Source of the DNA: Massilia varians
GTDB taxonomy: Bacteria > Pseudomonadota > Gammaproteobacteria > Burkholderiales > Burkholderiaceae_D
Assembly (NCBI RefSeq): GCF_027923905.1
Contig: NZ_AP026966.1
Span: 4,775,001 to 4,839,000, forward strand
DNA length: 64,000 bases
Direction of reading: 5' to 3'
A model generated the notes under the pieces. It was not told where the DNA came from. It saw only the letters and a program-made list of their open reading frames with translations, and did not search any database. How positions within the stretch are numbered: the stretch's first letter is position 1; every line of letters starts with the position of its first letter. Positions 1 to 8,216 of the stretch are shown piece after piece. The translations under genes and the position numbers were made by a program.

Positions 1-336
1 GGCGGTATGCGACATCACCTGGTCGATCATGATCTTCAGGCCCAGGCCGTGCGCCTTGGCGATCAGCTTGTCGAAGTCGGCCAGGGTGCCGAACAGCGGG
101 TCGACGTCGCAGTAGTCGGCGATGTCGTAGCCGAAGTCCTTCATCGGCGAGGTGAAGAAGGGCGACAGCCAGACGATGTCCACGCCCAGGCTCGCGATGT
201 AGTCGAGCTTGTCGGTAATGCCGGCCAGGTCGCCCACGCCATCGCCGTCGGTGTCGAGGTAGCTGCGCGGATAGACCTGGTAGATGATGGCTTCTTTCCA
301 CCAGTTCGGGTTGGCGGTCGTCGAGATCTGGGTCAT
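1..336 (-). CDS. GH13 alpha-glucosidase, N-terminal part (runs off left edge)
   Basis: Only the first 112 codons are in the window; the rest lies beyond base 1. The translation begins MTQISTTANPNWWKEAIIYQ and continues with VYPRSYLDTDGDGVGDLAGI, the opening of the GH13 oligo-alpha-glucosidase barrel (beta1 and the Ca-loop DxDGxGD). The stretch VDIVWLSPFFTSPMKDFGYD follows, the usual strand-2 substrate loop. No signal peptide is visible, so it is probably a cytoplasmic enzyme splitting maltose/isomaltose-type oligosaccharides into glucose. It is divergent from the POT transporter, with a 261-bp AT-rich control region between them. Substrate preference (maltose versus isomaltose) cannot be judged from this part. 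Confidence 0.9.
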   Translation of the reverse strand, partial: MTQISTTANPNWWKEAIIYQVYPRSYLDTDGDGVGDLAGITDKLDYIASLGVDIVWLSPFFTSPMKDFGYDIADYCDVDPLFGTLADFDKLIAKAHGLGLKIMIDQVMSHTA

Positions 337-484
337 GGCTGGCTCGTCAGGAGTGATCGGAATTCTAGGCAATATACAGGATGAGCTCGAACTTTACAAT
401 TGGCCAACCAAGCCGATAAAAACATCATATTCCTTTGAATTCAACTACTTAAACAAAATCCCGGCTCCAATCGGGAGACAATGA

Positions 485-499
485 AGTAGCTAAACTACG
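485..499. promoter_or_regulatory. Candidate operator dyad GTAG-N5-CTAC between alpha-glucosidase and POT genes
   Basis: AGTAGCTAAACTACG sits in the AT-rich divergent intergenic region 337-597. It keeps the GTAG-N5-CTAC core of the stronger dyads at 27847 and 28102, but differs in the inner bases. The surrounding region is AT-rich and otherwise shows no gene. The regulator is unknown. Confidence 0.3.
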
Positions 500-597
500 C
501 GTCATTTGTATCAGTTATGTTTCACATTCACATTTTTATTGCAAAGTAACTCAGCCTCGGCATAGGATCGCGTCTGTTTCGATTTTTCGAGGACGCC

Positions 598-2163
598 ATG
601 AGCGAAGTAAAGAGCAGCGGACGCATGCCGCGGCAGATCCCCTACATCATCGCCAACGAAGGCTGCGAGCGCTTCAGCTTCTACGGGATGCGCAACATCC
701 TGACGCCCTTCCTGATTTCGACATTGCTGCTGTTCGTCGCCGAGGAACACCGCACCAGCGAAGCCAAGCACGTGTTCCACACCTTCATGATGGGCGTGTA
801 CTTCTTCCCGCTGCTGGGCGGCTGGCTGGCCGACCGCTTCTACGGCAAGTACAACACCATCTTCTGGTTCAGCCTGATTTATTGCGCCGGCCACGCCTGC
901 CTGGCCATTTTTGAAAACAGCGTCAACGGCTTCTACTTCGGCCTGTTCCTGATCGCCTTCGGCTCGGGCGGCATCAAGCCGCTGGTGGCCTCGTTCGTGG
1001 GCGACCAGTTCGACAAGACCAACAAGGACAAGGCGAAGGTGGTGTTCGACGCCTTCTACTGGATCATCAACTTCGGCTCCTTCTTCGCCTCGCTCCTGAT
1101 GCCGATCCTGCTGAAGGACTACGGCCCCTCGGTCGCCTTCGGCGTGCCGGGCATCCTGATGTTCATCGCCACCATGGTCCTGTGGAGCGGCAAGAAGAAG
1201 TACGTGCACGTGCCGCCGACCCCGAGCGACCCGCACTCCTTCCTGCGCGTGGTGCGCACCGCCATCCTGGCCCGCCAGCCCGGCGCCGGCCGTCCCGGTC
1301 TGTTCGTGGCCGCCGCCGGCGCGCTGGGCGCGCTGGCATCGCTGGCGATGATCCCGAGCTTCGGCTTCGTCATCGCGGCCTGCACCGCCCTGGTGCTGCT
1401 GCTGGCCAGCGTCGGCATCGGCGCCTCGATGCAGCTGGAGCGCGCGCGCGGCATCCATCCGGACGCCGCCGTGGACGGCGTGCGCGCCGTGCTGCGCATC
1501 CTGATCGTGTTCGGCCTGGTGACGCCGTTCTGGTCGCTGTTCGACCAGAAAGCCTCGACCTGGATCGTGCAGGCCAATGCCATGTCCACCGAAGTCGACC
1601 TGCTGGGCTGGACCTTCAACGTGATTCCGGCCCAGATGCAGGCGCTCAACCCGCTGCTGGTGATGCTGCTGATCCCCTTCAACAACCTGGTGCTGTTCCC
1701 GCTGCTGAGCAAGATGGGCCTGCTGCCGACCGCGCTGCGCCGCATGACCGCCGGCATCGTGTTCTCGGCGCTGGCCTGGATCGTGGTGGGCAACCTGCAG
1801 GTGCAGCTCGACGCGGGCGACGCGGTGTCGATCGCATGGCAGATCCTGCCCTACGCGCTGCTGACCCTGGGCGAGGTGCTGGTCTCGGCGACCGGCCTCG
1901 AATTCGCCTACAGCCAGGCGCCGGCGTCGATGAAGGGCGTGATCATGGCCCTGTGGTACCTGGCGGTCACCGTCGGCAACCTGTGGGTCCTGATCGTGAA
2001 CGCAGGCGTGAAGAACGACGCCGTGATCGCGTATATCGAACAATCCGGGGTGGGCGTGATCGCCTTCCAGATGTACTTCTTCGCCGGCTTCGCCATGCTG
2101 GCGGCGCTGGCCTTCGGCCTGTACGCCAAGCGCTACAAGATGGTCGACAACTATCGCGCCTGA
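598..2163 (+). CDS. POT/PTR2-family proton-coupled oligopeptide transporter (MFS)
   Basis: 521-residue inner-membrane protein. Near the N terminus it has the POT signature ExxERFxFYG (NEGCERFSFYGMRN, about residues 20-33), which is diagnostic for proton-coupled di/tripeptide symporters. It then has many hydrophobic segments consistent with 12-14 helices. A cytoplasmic loop, GKKKYVHVPPTPSDPHS (about 198-214), separates the two helix bundles. The start is preceded by GAGGAC 8 bases upstream. It lies between an alpha-glucosidase and a pullulanase and is followed after 66 bp by the pullulanase, possibly co-transcribed. Peptide transport is the family function; a role linked to alpha-glucan use is inferred only from position. 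Confidence 0.88.
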   Translation: MSEVKSSGRMPRQIPYIIANEGCERFSFYGMRNILTPFLISTLLLFVAEEHRTSEAKHVFHTFMMGVYFFPLLGGWLADRFYGKYNTIFWFSLIYCAGHACLAIFENSVNGFYFGLFLIAFGSGGIKPLVASFVGDQFDKTNKDKAKVVFDAFYWIINFGSFFASLLMPILLKDYGPSVAFGVPGILMFIATMVLWSGKKKYVHVPPTPSDPHSFLRVVRTAILARQPGAGRPGLFVAAAGALGALASLAMIPSFGFVIAACTALVLLLASVGIGASMQLERARGIHPDAAVDGVRAVLRILIVFGLVTPFWSLFDQKASTWIVQANAMSTEVDLLGWTFNVIPAQMQALNPLLVMLLIPFNNLVLFPLLSKMGLLPTALRRMTAGIVFSALAWIVVGNLQVQLDAGDAVSIAWQILPYALLTLGEVLVSATGLEFAYSQAPASMKGVIMALWYLAVTVGNLWVLIVNAGVKNDAVIAYIEQSGVGVIAFQMYFFAGFAMLAALAFGLYAKRYKMVDNYRA

Positions 2164-2229
2164 CGCGATGCCCGCCGGCGGGCGCGGTTTCCCCCGCGCC
2201 CGCCCTGTTCCACTTTACTTCCCGCCACG

Positions 2230-4941
2230 ATGACCCGACTCCATTACGCCGCGCTCGCCGCGGCAGCCCTCGCCTCGTCCGCCCACGCCGCGGTTCCCCT
2301 CGCCACCTGCGACGATCCGTCGTTCCAGCAGGTCCTGCACGCTTCGAGCGCCACGCTCGACGCCCGCGCCGTCTGGCTCGACCGGCGCCTCCTGACTTGG
2401 CCCGGCGCCGAAGCCGGATCGACCTTCCGCCTCTACCATTCGGGCACGGCCGCGATCGTCGCCACACCCGGCGCCAAGGTGACAGGCGCAGACGGCGCGC
2501 TGGCGCTCGAGGCCTCCACGGCCAGGCTGCCGGTCCGCTTCAAGTGGGTCGGGGCCGGCCCGGTGCTGTCGGTGCGCGCGCAAGACCTGGCGCGCCTGAA
2601 GGACCTGCACCGCGGCCAACTGGTGCTGGTGCAGGAAGCCGCGGACGGCACGGTACGCGCGGCCACGCGCATCCAGGCCGCCGGCGCGCTGGATGACCTG
2701 TATGCCCCGGCCGGCGAGCTCGCCGACCTGGGCGCCACGCCGAAGAAGGGACGCACGGGATTCCGCCTGTGGGCGCCGACTGCGCAGGGCGTCGCCGTCT
2801 GCACCTACGACAGCGCCAGCGGCAAGGCAAGCAGCGTGCACGAAATGGCCTTCGACGCGAAGACCGGCGCCTGGAATGCGCAGGTGGCGCGCGACCTGTC
2901 CGGCAGCTATTACCGCTACGCGGTGGACGTGGCGGTGGACGGCATGGGCCTGGTGCGCAACCTGGTCACCGACCCGTATTCCGTCAGCCTCAATACCGAC
3001 TCGAAGCGCAGCTACGTTGCCGACCTGAACGCGGCCCATCTCAAGCCCAAGGGCTGGGACGCCACCCGCGCGCCGAACACGGTCAAGGCCCAGACCGACA
3101 TGGTCATCTACGAGCTGCACGTGCGCGACTTCTCGATCAACGACCCGAGCGTGCCGGCGGAAAAACGCGGCAAGTACACCGCCTTCGGCGAAGCGAACTC
3201 GAACGGCATGCGCCACCTGAAGGCGCTGGCCAGGGCCGGCCTGACCGACATCCACCTGCTGCCGGTCTACGACCTGGGCACCGTGCCGGAGAAGGACTGC
3301 GCCATGCCGCAACCGAGCGGCGCACCGGACGGCGAGAGCCAGCAGGCCCTGATCCGCAAGACCGCCGACACCGACTGCTTCAACTGGGGCTACGACCCGT
3401 ATCACTACAATGCGCTGGAAGGCAGCTATTCCAGCGACCCGTCGGACGGCGCGCGCCGCATCCTCGAATTCCGCCAGATGGTGATGGACCTGCACCGGGC
3501 CGGCCTGCGCGTCGGCACCGACGTCGTGTACAACCACACCTTCATCGCCGGCCAGAACGAGAAATCGGTGCTGGACCGCGTGGTGCCCGGCTACTACCAC
3601 CGCCTGAACGCCAAGGGAGCCATCGAGCGCTCGACCTGCTGCGACAACACGGCCACCGAAAACATGATGATGGCCAAGCTGATGATCGATTCGGCCGAGC
3701 TGTGGACCCGCCACTACAAGATCGATTCCTTCCGCTTCGACCTGATGGGCCACCAGCCGCGCGCGGCGATGGAGCGCCTGCAGCGGCGCGTGAACAAGGC
3801 CGCCGGCCGCCACGTCCAGCTGATCGGCGAAGGCTGGAACTTCGGCGAGGTGGCGGACGGCGCCCGCTTCGTGCAGGCCTCGCAGCTGTCGCTCAACGGC
3901 TCCGGCATCGGTACCTTCAGCGACCGCGCGCGCGACGCCGTGCGCGGCGGCTCGGCCGGCGACTCGGGCGAGGCGATGATCCGGCGCCAGGGCTATATCA
4001 ACGGCCTGGTCTACGACGCCAATGCGCTGGGCGGCGAACACAAACAGGTCGACCTGCTGCGCGCTGCCGACACGATCCGGGTCGGCCTGGCCGGCTCGGT
4101 GCGCCCGTTCGCCTTCCAGACCTTTGAAGGCAAGCTGCGCAAGCTGGAAGACATCGCCTACGGCAACCAGCCGGCCGGCTACGCGAGCCAGCCGGGCGAA
4201 GTGGTGAACTACGTCGAGAACCACGACAACCAGACGCTGTTCGACATCAACGTCCTCAAGCTGCCGATGGACACCCCGGCCGCCGAGCGCGCCCGGGTGC
4301 AGGTGCTGGGCATGGCGATCAATGCCTTCAGCCAGGGCGTGGCCTACTACCACGCCGGCATCGACACGCTGCGCTCGAAGTCGCTGGACAAGAACAGCTT
4401 CAATTCGGGCGACTGGTTCAACCGCATCGACTGGAGCTACCAGGACAACTACTTCGGCACCGGCCTGCCGCAGCAGGACGACAACGGCAAGGACTGGCCG
4501 CTCCTGAAGCCTTTCCTGGCCAAGGCCGCGGCGATCAAGCCGGCTCCGGCCGACATCGCGTTTGCCCGCGACGCCTTCCGCGACCTGCTGGCGATCCGCG
4601 CCAGCTCGACCCTGTTCCGGCTGCGCACCACCGCCGACATCGAGCAGCGCCTGCGCTTCTTCAATACGGGGCCCCAACAAGAGGCGACCGTGCTGGCGGC
4701 CTGGATCGACGGCAAGGGCTATCCGGGCGCGAAGTTCGCGGGCCTGAGCTACCTGGTGAACGTGGACAAGGTGGCGCACACGGTCAGCGACGGCGCCTTG
4801 CGCGGCAAGCGCCTCACGCTGCATCCGGTGCATATGGCGGCCGGCGCCGCCGACAAGCGCGCCGCGCAGGCGAGCTTCGACGGCGCGAGCGGCAGCTTCA
4901 CGGTGCCGCCGCGCACGGCGGTGGTGTTCGTCGCCGAGTAA
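2230..4941 (+). CDS. pulA: Exported pullulanase-type alpha-1,6-glucosidase (GH13)
   Basis: 903 residues with a Sec signal peptide (MTRLHYAALAAAALASSAHA). There is a beta-rich N-terminal region, a CBM48-like domain (about 170-260, GFRLWAPTAQGVAVCTYD) and a GH13 barrel starting near MVIYELHVRDFS. Predicted catalytic residues are Asp504 (FRFDLMGH), Glu534 (LIGEGWNFGE) and Asp666 (VENHDNQT). The YNHTF motif of conserved region I is present (about 434). This arrangement matches pullulanase-type debranching enzymes that hydrolyse alpha-1,6 bonds in pullulan, amylopectin or branched dextrins. There is no lipobox, so it is likely periplasmic or secreted. It belongs functionally with the amylases and receptor further right. 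Confidence 0.93.
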   Translation: MTRLHYAALAAAALASSAHAAVPLATCDDPSFQQVLHASSATLDARAVWLDRRLLTWPGAEAGSTFRLYHSGTAAIVATPGAKVTGADGALALEASTARLPVRFKWVGAGPVLSVRAQDLARLKDLHRGQLVLVQEAADGTVRAATRIQAAGALDDLYAPAGELADLGATPKKGRTGFRLWAPTAQGVAVCTYDSASGKASSVHEMAFDAKTGAWNAQVARDLSGSYYRYAVDVAVDGMGLVRNLVTDPYSVSLNTDSKRSYVADLNAAHLKPKGWDATRAPNTVKAQTDMVIYELHVRDFSINDPSVPAEKRGKYTAFGEANSNGMRHLKALARAGLTDIHLLPVYDLGTVPEKDCAMPQPSGAPDGESQQALIRKTADTDCFNWGYDPYHYNALEGSYSSDPSDGARRILEFRQMVMDLHRAGLRVGTDVVYNHTFIAGQNEKSVLDRVVPGYYHRLNAKGAIERSTCCDNTATENMMMAKLMIDSAELWTRHYKIDSFRFDLMGHQPRAAMERLQRRVNKAAGRHVQLIGEGWNFGEVADGARFVQASQLSLNGSGIGTFSDRARDAVRGGSAGDSGEAMIRRQGYINGLVYDANALGGEHKQVDLLRAADTIRVGLAGSVRPFAFQTFEGKLRKLEDIAYGNQPAGYASQPGEVVNYVENHDNQTLFDINVLKLPMDTPAAERARVQVLGMAINAFSQGVAYYHAGIDTLRSKSLDKNSFNSGDWFNRIDWSYQDNYFGTGLPQQDDNGKDWPLLKPFLAKAAAIKPAPADIAFARDAFRDLLAIRASSTLFRLRTTADIEQRLRFFNTGPQQEATVLAAWIDGKGYPGAKFAGLSYLVNVDKVAHTVSDGALRGKRLTLHPVHMAAGAADKRAAQASFDGASGSFTVPPRTAVVFVAE

Positions 4942-4953
4942 TCCGGATCGGAA

Positions 4954-5268
4954 TCAGCCCGCCGGTCCCACCAGGCGGGCGATCTCCACCGAACCCTTCT
5001 CGTCGAAGATCGGGCATTGCTCGGCCAGCTCGACCGCCGCGTTGAAGTCGGCGGCTTCGATGACGGAATAGCCCGACAGCGAGGCGCTGCTCAGTTTCGG
5101 TCCGCGCAGGCGGCTCGGCACCTCGACGCTGCTGTGCGACAGGGCGCCGCGGTCCACCAGCGCGGTGCCGAGCGCGTCGAACCAGCCGGCCCAGCGCTGC
5201 GGGTCGTGCTGCGGGCCTTCCGACTCGTCGACGGTCGATCCGCGGTAAACGATCAGGTATCGTTCCAT
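4954..5268 (-). CDS. YciI/DGPF-domain small protein
   Basis: 104 residues, convergent with the pullulanase gene, 12 bp between stops. The sequence opens MERYLIVYRGSTV and has a compact alpha/beta ferredoxin-like pattern ending in SVEIARLVGPAG. This resembles the YCII-related family of small dimeric proteins with poorly known function (one family branch is the DGPF group next to ECF sigma factors). No sigma factor gene is adjacent here. The gene's last codons lie in an inverted repeat GCCCGCC/GGCGGGC (4957-4980) that could act as a shared terminator for both convergent genes. Function is not known. Confidence 0.75.
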   Translation of the reverse strand: MERYLIVYRGSTVDESEGPQHDPQRWAGWFDALGTALVDRGALSHSSVEVPSRLRGPKLSSASLSGYSVIEAADFNAAVELAEQCPIFDEKGSVEIARLVGPAG

Positions 5269-5396
5269 GCCGGCCTCCTCTGCAGTATTGTCCAGTCAAA
5301 CCTTAGCAGAAGCACTGTGCGGGCGACGCACATCTCGGCGCCAGCGGAAAAAATTGGTGACTTTCCGTCAGGCCGCCTTCGCTATACTGCCCAGCT

Positions 5397-6014
5397 ATGG
5401 CCAGCTTCCCGCTTTTCCCTGCACTCCCGCCCGGCATGCCGATGACGAGCGATCGCCGCCTGGCGGGCATCCTGGCCACCGTGCTGGTCCACACGGCCCT
5501 GGTCCTGGGCTGGCAGGTGGCGCGCACGCTGCCGCCGCCGGAGACCGAAGCGGAAAGCCCGCTGATGCAGTGGATCGAATTGCCGCCTCTGGCGCCGGAG
5601 CCGGCGCCGGCGCCAGCGCGGCCTGACGTGTCGCCCCAGCTGCAGCGCCAGGCGGCCGGTCGCCCTGCCCGTTCCGCGCCCGCCGTGGCCTTGTCGGCAC
5701 CTTCCGCACCGGCAGAAGCACCCACCGCCATTGTCGAGGATGCGGAAGAAGCGCCCGCCAGGCCGAACGCCGCCAACATCCTGGAAAACGCCCGGCGCAG
5801 CGTCGGCAGCATCGACCGCGCTCTGCGCAAGGAAAACAAGCCGCTCATCGTCGCACCGCCCGACAGTCCGGAGTTGCGCATGCGCAGGGGCATGGAACAG
5901 GCCCATGCGCTGGCGCCGCCGCGCCTGTGGGAAGCGCCCAAGGTCGAGGAACTCGTGAACAACACCGGCGACGGCGCGCGCCGCACGCGTGTGATCAGCG
6001 GCCGCCGCACCTAA
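5397..6014 (+). CDS. TonB-like N-anchored Pro/Ala-rich hypothetical protein, interrupted by an in-frame TAA
   Basis: 205 codons to the first stop. A short N-terminal segment, then a single hydrophobic helix (LAGILATVLVHTALVLGW, about residues 22-39), then a Pro/Ala/Glu-rich stretch (about 45-125) give a TonB-like or periplasmic-spanning layout. The remaining part is charged and helical. A TATACT box at 5383-5388 lies so close to the ATG at 5397 that the internal ATG at 5442 (MTSDRRLAGI) is the likelier start; neither has a clear Shine-Dalgarno sequence. The reading frame continues convincingly past the TAA to 6143 (next entry), so this copy may be truncated. No known family recognised. Confidence 0.6.
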   Translation: MASFPLFPALPPGMPMTSDRRLAGILATVLVHTALVLGWQVARTLPPPETEAESPLMQWIELPPLAPEPAPAPARPDVSPQLQRQAAGRPARSAPAVALSAPSAPAEAPTAIVEDAEEAPARPNAANILENARRSVGSIDRALRKENKPLIVAPPDSPELRMRRGMEQAHALAPPRLWEAPKVEELVNNTGDGARRTRVISGRRT

Positions 6015-6143
6015 TGCATCACCGAGCGCTCGCCGGCGACCAACGTCGAGATGATCGAGATGCACGGCAAGATCAGGCTGACCAACTGCCCGGCGCCCGA
6101 GGAGCCTGCCAAGCGGCAGGAGTGGCGTACGGCAAGAGACTAA
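6015..6143 (+). other. In-frame continuation of the preceding gene beyond the TAA stop
   Basis: After the TAA at 6012-6014 the same frame reads 42 more codons (CITERSPATNVEMIEMHGKI, then a further 22) to a TAA at 6141-6143. The composition (balanced, GC-rich third positions, two Cys) is protein-like and there is no separate start with a ribosome-binding site. Changing TAA to TAC or TAT (Tyr) would give one 248-residue protein. It is either a true nonsense mutation or a base-call error. Confidence 0.55.
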
Positions 6144-6155
6144 AGAATTATCGCC

Positions 6156-6274
6156 GGGGTCAGGTCTGACATTAAGACACGGCCTCGACAATAATTGAGC
6201 GCTGCAGCGACTTGACCGGACTGATTCAGAAAAGTTAACAGCAGAGTTCGTGTCCGAATGTCAGACCTGACCCC
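6156..6274. repeat. 119-bp element bounded by perfect 18-bp inverted repeats
   Basis: GGGGTCAGGTCTGACATT at 6156-6173 is repeated as its exact reverse complement at 6257-6274. The 83 bp between are non-coding. It lies between the interrupted gene and the ABC ATPase gene. The GTCAGGTCTGAC core is itself nearly palindromic. The structure suggests a small non-autonomous (MITE-like or REP-like) element; it could also act as a bidirectional terminator for the converging genes. No transposase is present and no second copy was seen in the window. Confidence 0.6.
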
Positions 6275-6290
6275 CGTCGCGGCCGGCAGG

Positions 6291-7043
6291 CTACAGGCCG
6301 AGCTGCGCCAGGATCGCATCCTTCAGCGCCTGCAAGGCCGGCTCCGACACTTTGCGCGGATGCGCCTGCGCGATCGGGAATACCGATTGGATCCGGGCCG
6401 GGCGCGGCGACAGCACCACCACGCGGTCGGCCAGGTAGATCGCTTCTTCGACGTCGTGCGTGATCAGGATGACGGTATGGTTCTCCTCGCGCAGCACGCG
6501 CAGCAGTTCGTTGCGCATCTTCAGGGCGGTGAGCGCGTCGAGCGCCGAGAACGGCTCGTCCATCAGCAGGATGTCGGGTTTCACCGCCAGCGCGCGGGCG
6601 ATCTCGACGCGCTTGAGCATGCCGCCCGAGAGCTCGTGCGGATAGGCTTTCTCGAAACCCTTCAGGCCGACCATCTCGGCGTAGTGGTCGGCGGTCGCGA
6701 CCTTGGCGGCATCGTCGCGGCCGGACAGGCCGAACATCAGGTTCTCGCGCACGGTCAGCCAGGGAAACACCGAGCCGTGCTGCGAGATGACGATCGCGTT
6801 CGGCGACGGCCTGCTGACCGGCACGCCGTCGATCACCACCGCCCCGCCGTCGGGGCGCTCGAAGCCGGACAGCAGTTTCATGAGGGTCGACTTGCCGCAG
6901 CCGGAGGGACCGACGATGGCGATGAACTCGCCCGGTGCGACCTCGAGGTCGATCCCGCCCACCACCTGCAGGGCCTTGAAGTCCTTGCGCAGGGAACGGA
7001 TCGCGATCTTCGCGTCGGCCCTGCTTGCCACCTTAGCGTGCAT
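6291..7043 (-). CDS. NitT/TauT-type ABC transporter ATPase
   Basis: 250 residues with a complete ABC nucleotide-binding domain: Walker A GPSGCGKST (45-53), Q-loop region VISQHGSVFPWL, signature LSGGM (about 138) and Walker B ILLMDEPFSALD with the catalytic Glu, then the H-loop ITHDVEEA. Overall it is closest in style to the nitrate/sulfonate/taurine importer ATPases (NrtC/SsuB/TauB). It is the last gene of a five-gene minus-strand operon and its start overlaps the permease end by 11 bp. The Q-loop region reads SQHGS rather than the usual FQ..LLPW, a small deviation. The substrate cannot be told from the ATPase. Confidence 0.9.
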   Translation of the reverse strand: MHAKVASRADAKIAIRSLRKDFKALQVVGGIDLEVAPGEFIAIVGPSGCGKSTLMKLLSGFERPDGGAVVIDGVPVSRPSPNAIVISQHGSVFPWLTVRENLMFGLSGRDDAAKVATADHYAEMVGLKGFEKAYPHELSGGMLKRVEIARALAVKPDILLMDEPFSALDALTALKMRNELLRVLREENHTVILITHDVEEAIYLADRVVVLSPRPARIQSVFPIAQAHPRKVSEPALQALKDAILAQLGL

Positions 7044-7797
7044 AGCGCCACCTTACCTGTTTCAGGCCTTCCAGGCGGCGCATCATGGCGTCCAGGCCCA
7101 AGCCGATGAGACCGATGATGATCATGGCGGCCACCACCAGGTCGTAGCGGTTGCCGGCATTGCGCGCGTCCATGATCAGGAAACCCAGGCCCGAGCTGCG
7201 CACGATCATCTCGGCGGCCACCACCACCAGCCAGGCCACCCCCAGGGCGATGCGCATGCCGGTCAGGACTTCGGGCAGCACGGCCGGCACGATCACCTGG
7301 CGGAACAGCTTGGCGCGCGGGACGCCGAAGTTCTCGGCCGCGCGCAGGTAGCGGGCGTCGATGGCATGCACGCCCGCCGAGGTCTGCACGATCAGCGGGA
7401 ACACCGCGGCCAGGAAGATCAGGAACACCGGCGCGACGTCGCCCACGCCGAACCACAGGATGGCGATCGGGATCCAGGCGATCGGCGAGATCGGGCGCAT
7501 GATCTGGAAGATCGGGTTGAGCGTGCGGTAGGCGCCGTCCACGCGTCCCATCCACAGGCCGAGCGGCAGCGCCACCACCAGCGCCAGCAGGAAGCCGGTG
7601 GCCACCCGCAGCAGCGAGGCGGCGATGTGCTGCCACAGCGTGCCGTCCCGGGCCAACTCCAGCGCGCCGGCGGCCACCTGCTGCGGCGAGGGGAAGATCA
7701 GGCTGCCGCTGTACGCGATCGCCGCCCACCAGAGCAGCACGATGGCGGCGAGCACCAGCAGCGGGGGCCATATCCGGTTCAGTCTCTGCATGTTCAT
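7033..7797 (-). CDS. NitT/TauT-type ABC transporter permease
   Basis: 254 residues from the ATG at 7797 (MNMQRLNRIWPPLLVLAAIV). This start forms an ATGA overlap with the stop of the upstream cupredoxin-like gene, which decides against a start further upstream. It has a BPD_transp_1-type membrane domain with about six helices. The EAA-loop region reads LRAAENFGVPRAKLFRQVIV (about 160-180), the docking site for the ATPase. It resembles SsuC/TauC/NrtB permeases. The operon order is substrate-binding protein, SCO protein, cupredoxin-like protein, permease, ATPase, all overlapping, so the two copper-type proteins are likely made together with the transporter. Confidence 0.9.
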   Translation of the reverse strand: MNMQRLNRIWPPLLVLAAIVLLWWAAIAYSGSLIFPSPQQVAAGALELARDGTLWQHIAASLLRVATGFLLALVVALPLGLWMGRVDGAYRTLNPIFQIMRPISPIAWIPIAILWFGVGDVAPVFLIFLAAVFPLIVQTSAGVHAIDARYLRAAENFGVPRAKLFRQVIVPAVLPEVLTGMRIALGVAWLVVVAAEMIVRSSGLGFLIMDARNAGNRYDLVVAAMIIIGLIGLGLDAMMRRLEGLKQVRWRYAR

Positions 7798-8216
7798 GTC
7801 CTGCTGTCGATGAGGGAACGCAGGCGCCACGTCAGGCGCTCGACGCCCGCGGCCGGCATCTCTTCCACCGCCACCGTCATGGTGCCGCTGGCGTGGGCGG
7901 TGCAGTCGAACGGATGCTCGCCCGCCTGGCCGAAGGGCAGGCGGAAATCCTGCCCCGGCATGATCAGGACCGGGCCGAAGATCTGCGGCACGGTGTCGCT
8001 GTTGCGCAGCAGGAGCACGTCGCGCACGCCCAGGGTCAGGGTGATCCGCTCCGGCAGGATGCTGGTGCGGTCACCCTTCATGCGGCGCTCCCAGGTGCCC
8101 TTCGGGATCTCGAACAGCTGCTCGCGCGAGGACGCCTGCAGGGGGGCGAACGCGGCCCAGGCCAGCACGGCCGACACCAGTGCGAGGACGAGGGCGATAG
8201 CGCTACGCTGTTTCAT
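7794..8216 (-). CDS. Exported cupredoxin-like protein with incomplete copper site
   Basis: 140 residues. An N-terminal hydrophobic segment (residues 5-25) is a signal peptide or anchor. The rest is beta-rich. Near the C terminus C105-T-A-H108-x4-M113 matches the Cys/His/Met part of a cupredoxin type-1 copper loop. The upstream motif reads RNSDTVPQIFG, where cupredoxins usually have N-D-x-V-x-H; here the His ligand position is Gln78. It is therefore cupredoxin-like but may not bind copper in the classical way. It lies between SCO and permease genes with an ATGA overlap downstream and abuts the SCO stop upstream. The function is inferred to be periplasmic and metal- or redox-related. Confidence 0.65.
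   Translation of the reverse strand: MKQRSAIALVLALVSAVLAWAAFAPLQASSREQLFEIPKGTWERRMKGDRTSILPERITLTLGVRDVLLLRNSDTVPQIFGPVLIMPGQDFRLPFGQAGEHPFDCTAHASGTMTVAVEEMPAAGVERLTWRLRSLIDSRT

Noticed and set aside
1182..2696. 504-codon plus-strand frame overlapping the POT and pullulanase genes
   Set aside because: Arg/Ala/Gly-rich frame-shifted reading of two well-supported genes.
6012..6014. TAA recoded or read through by design
   Set aside because: TAA is not known to be recoded in these bacteria and no recoding structure is visible; mutation or sequencing error is simpler.
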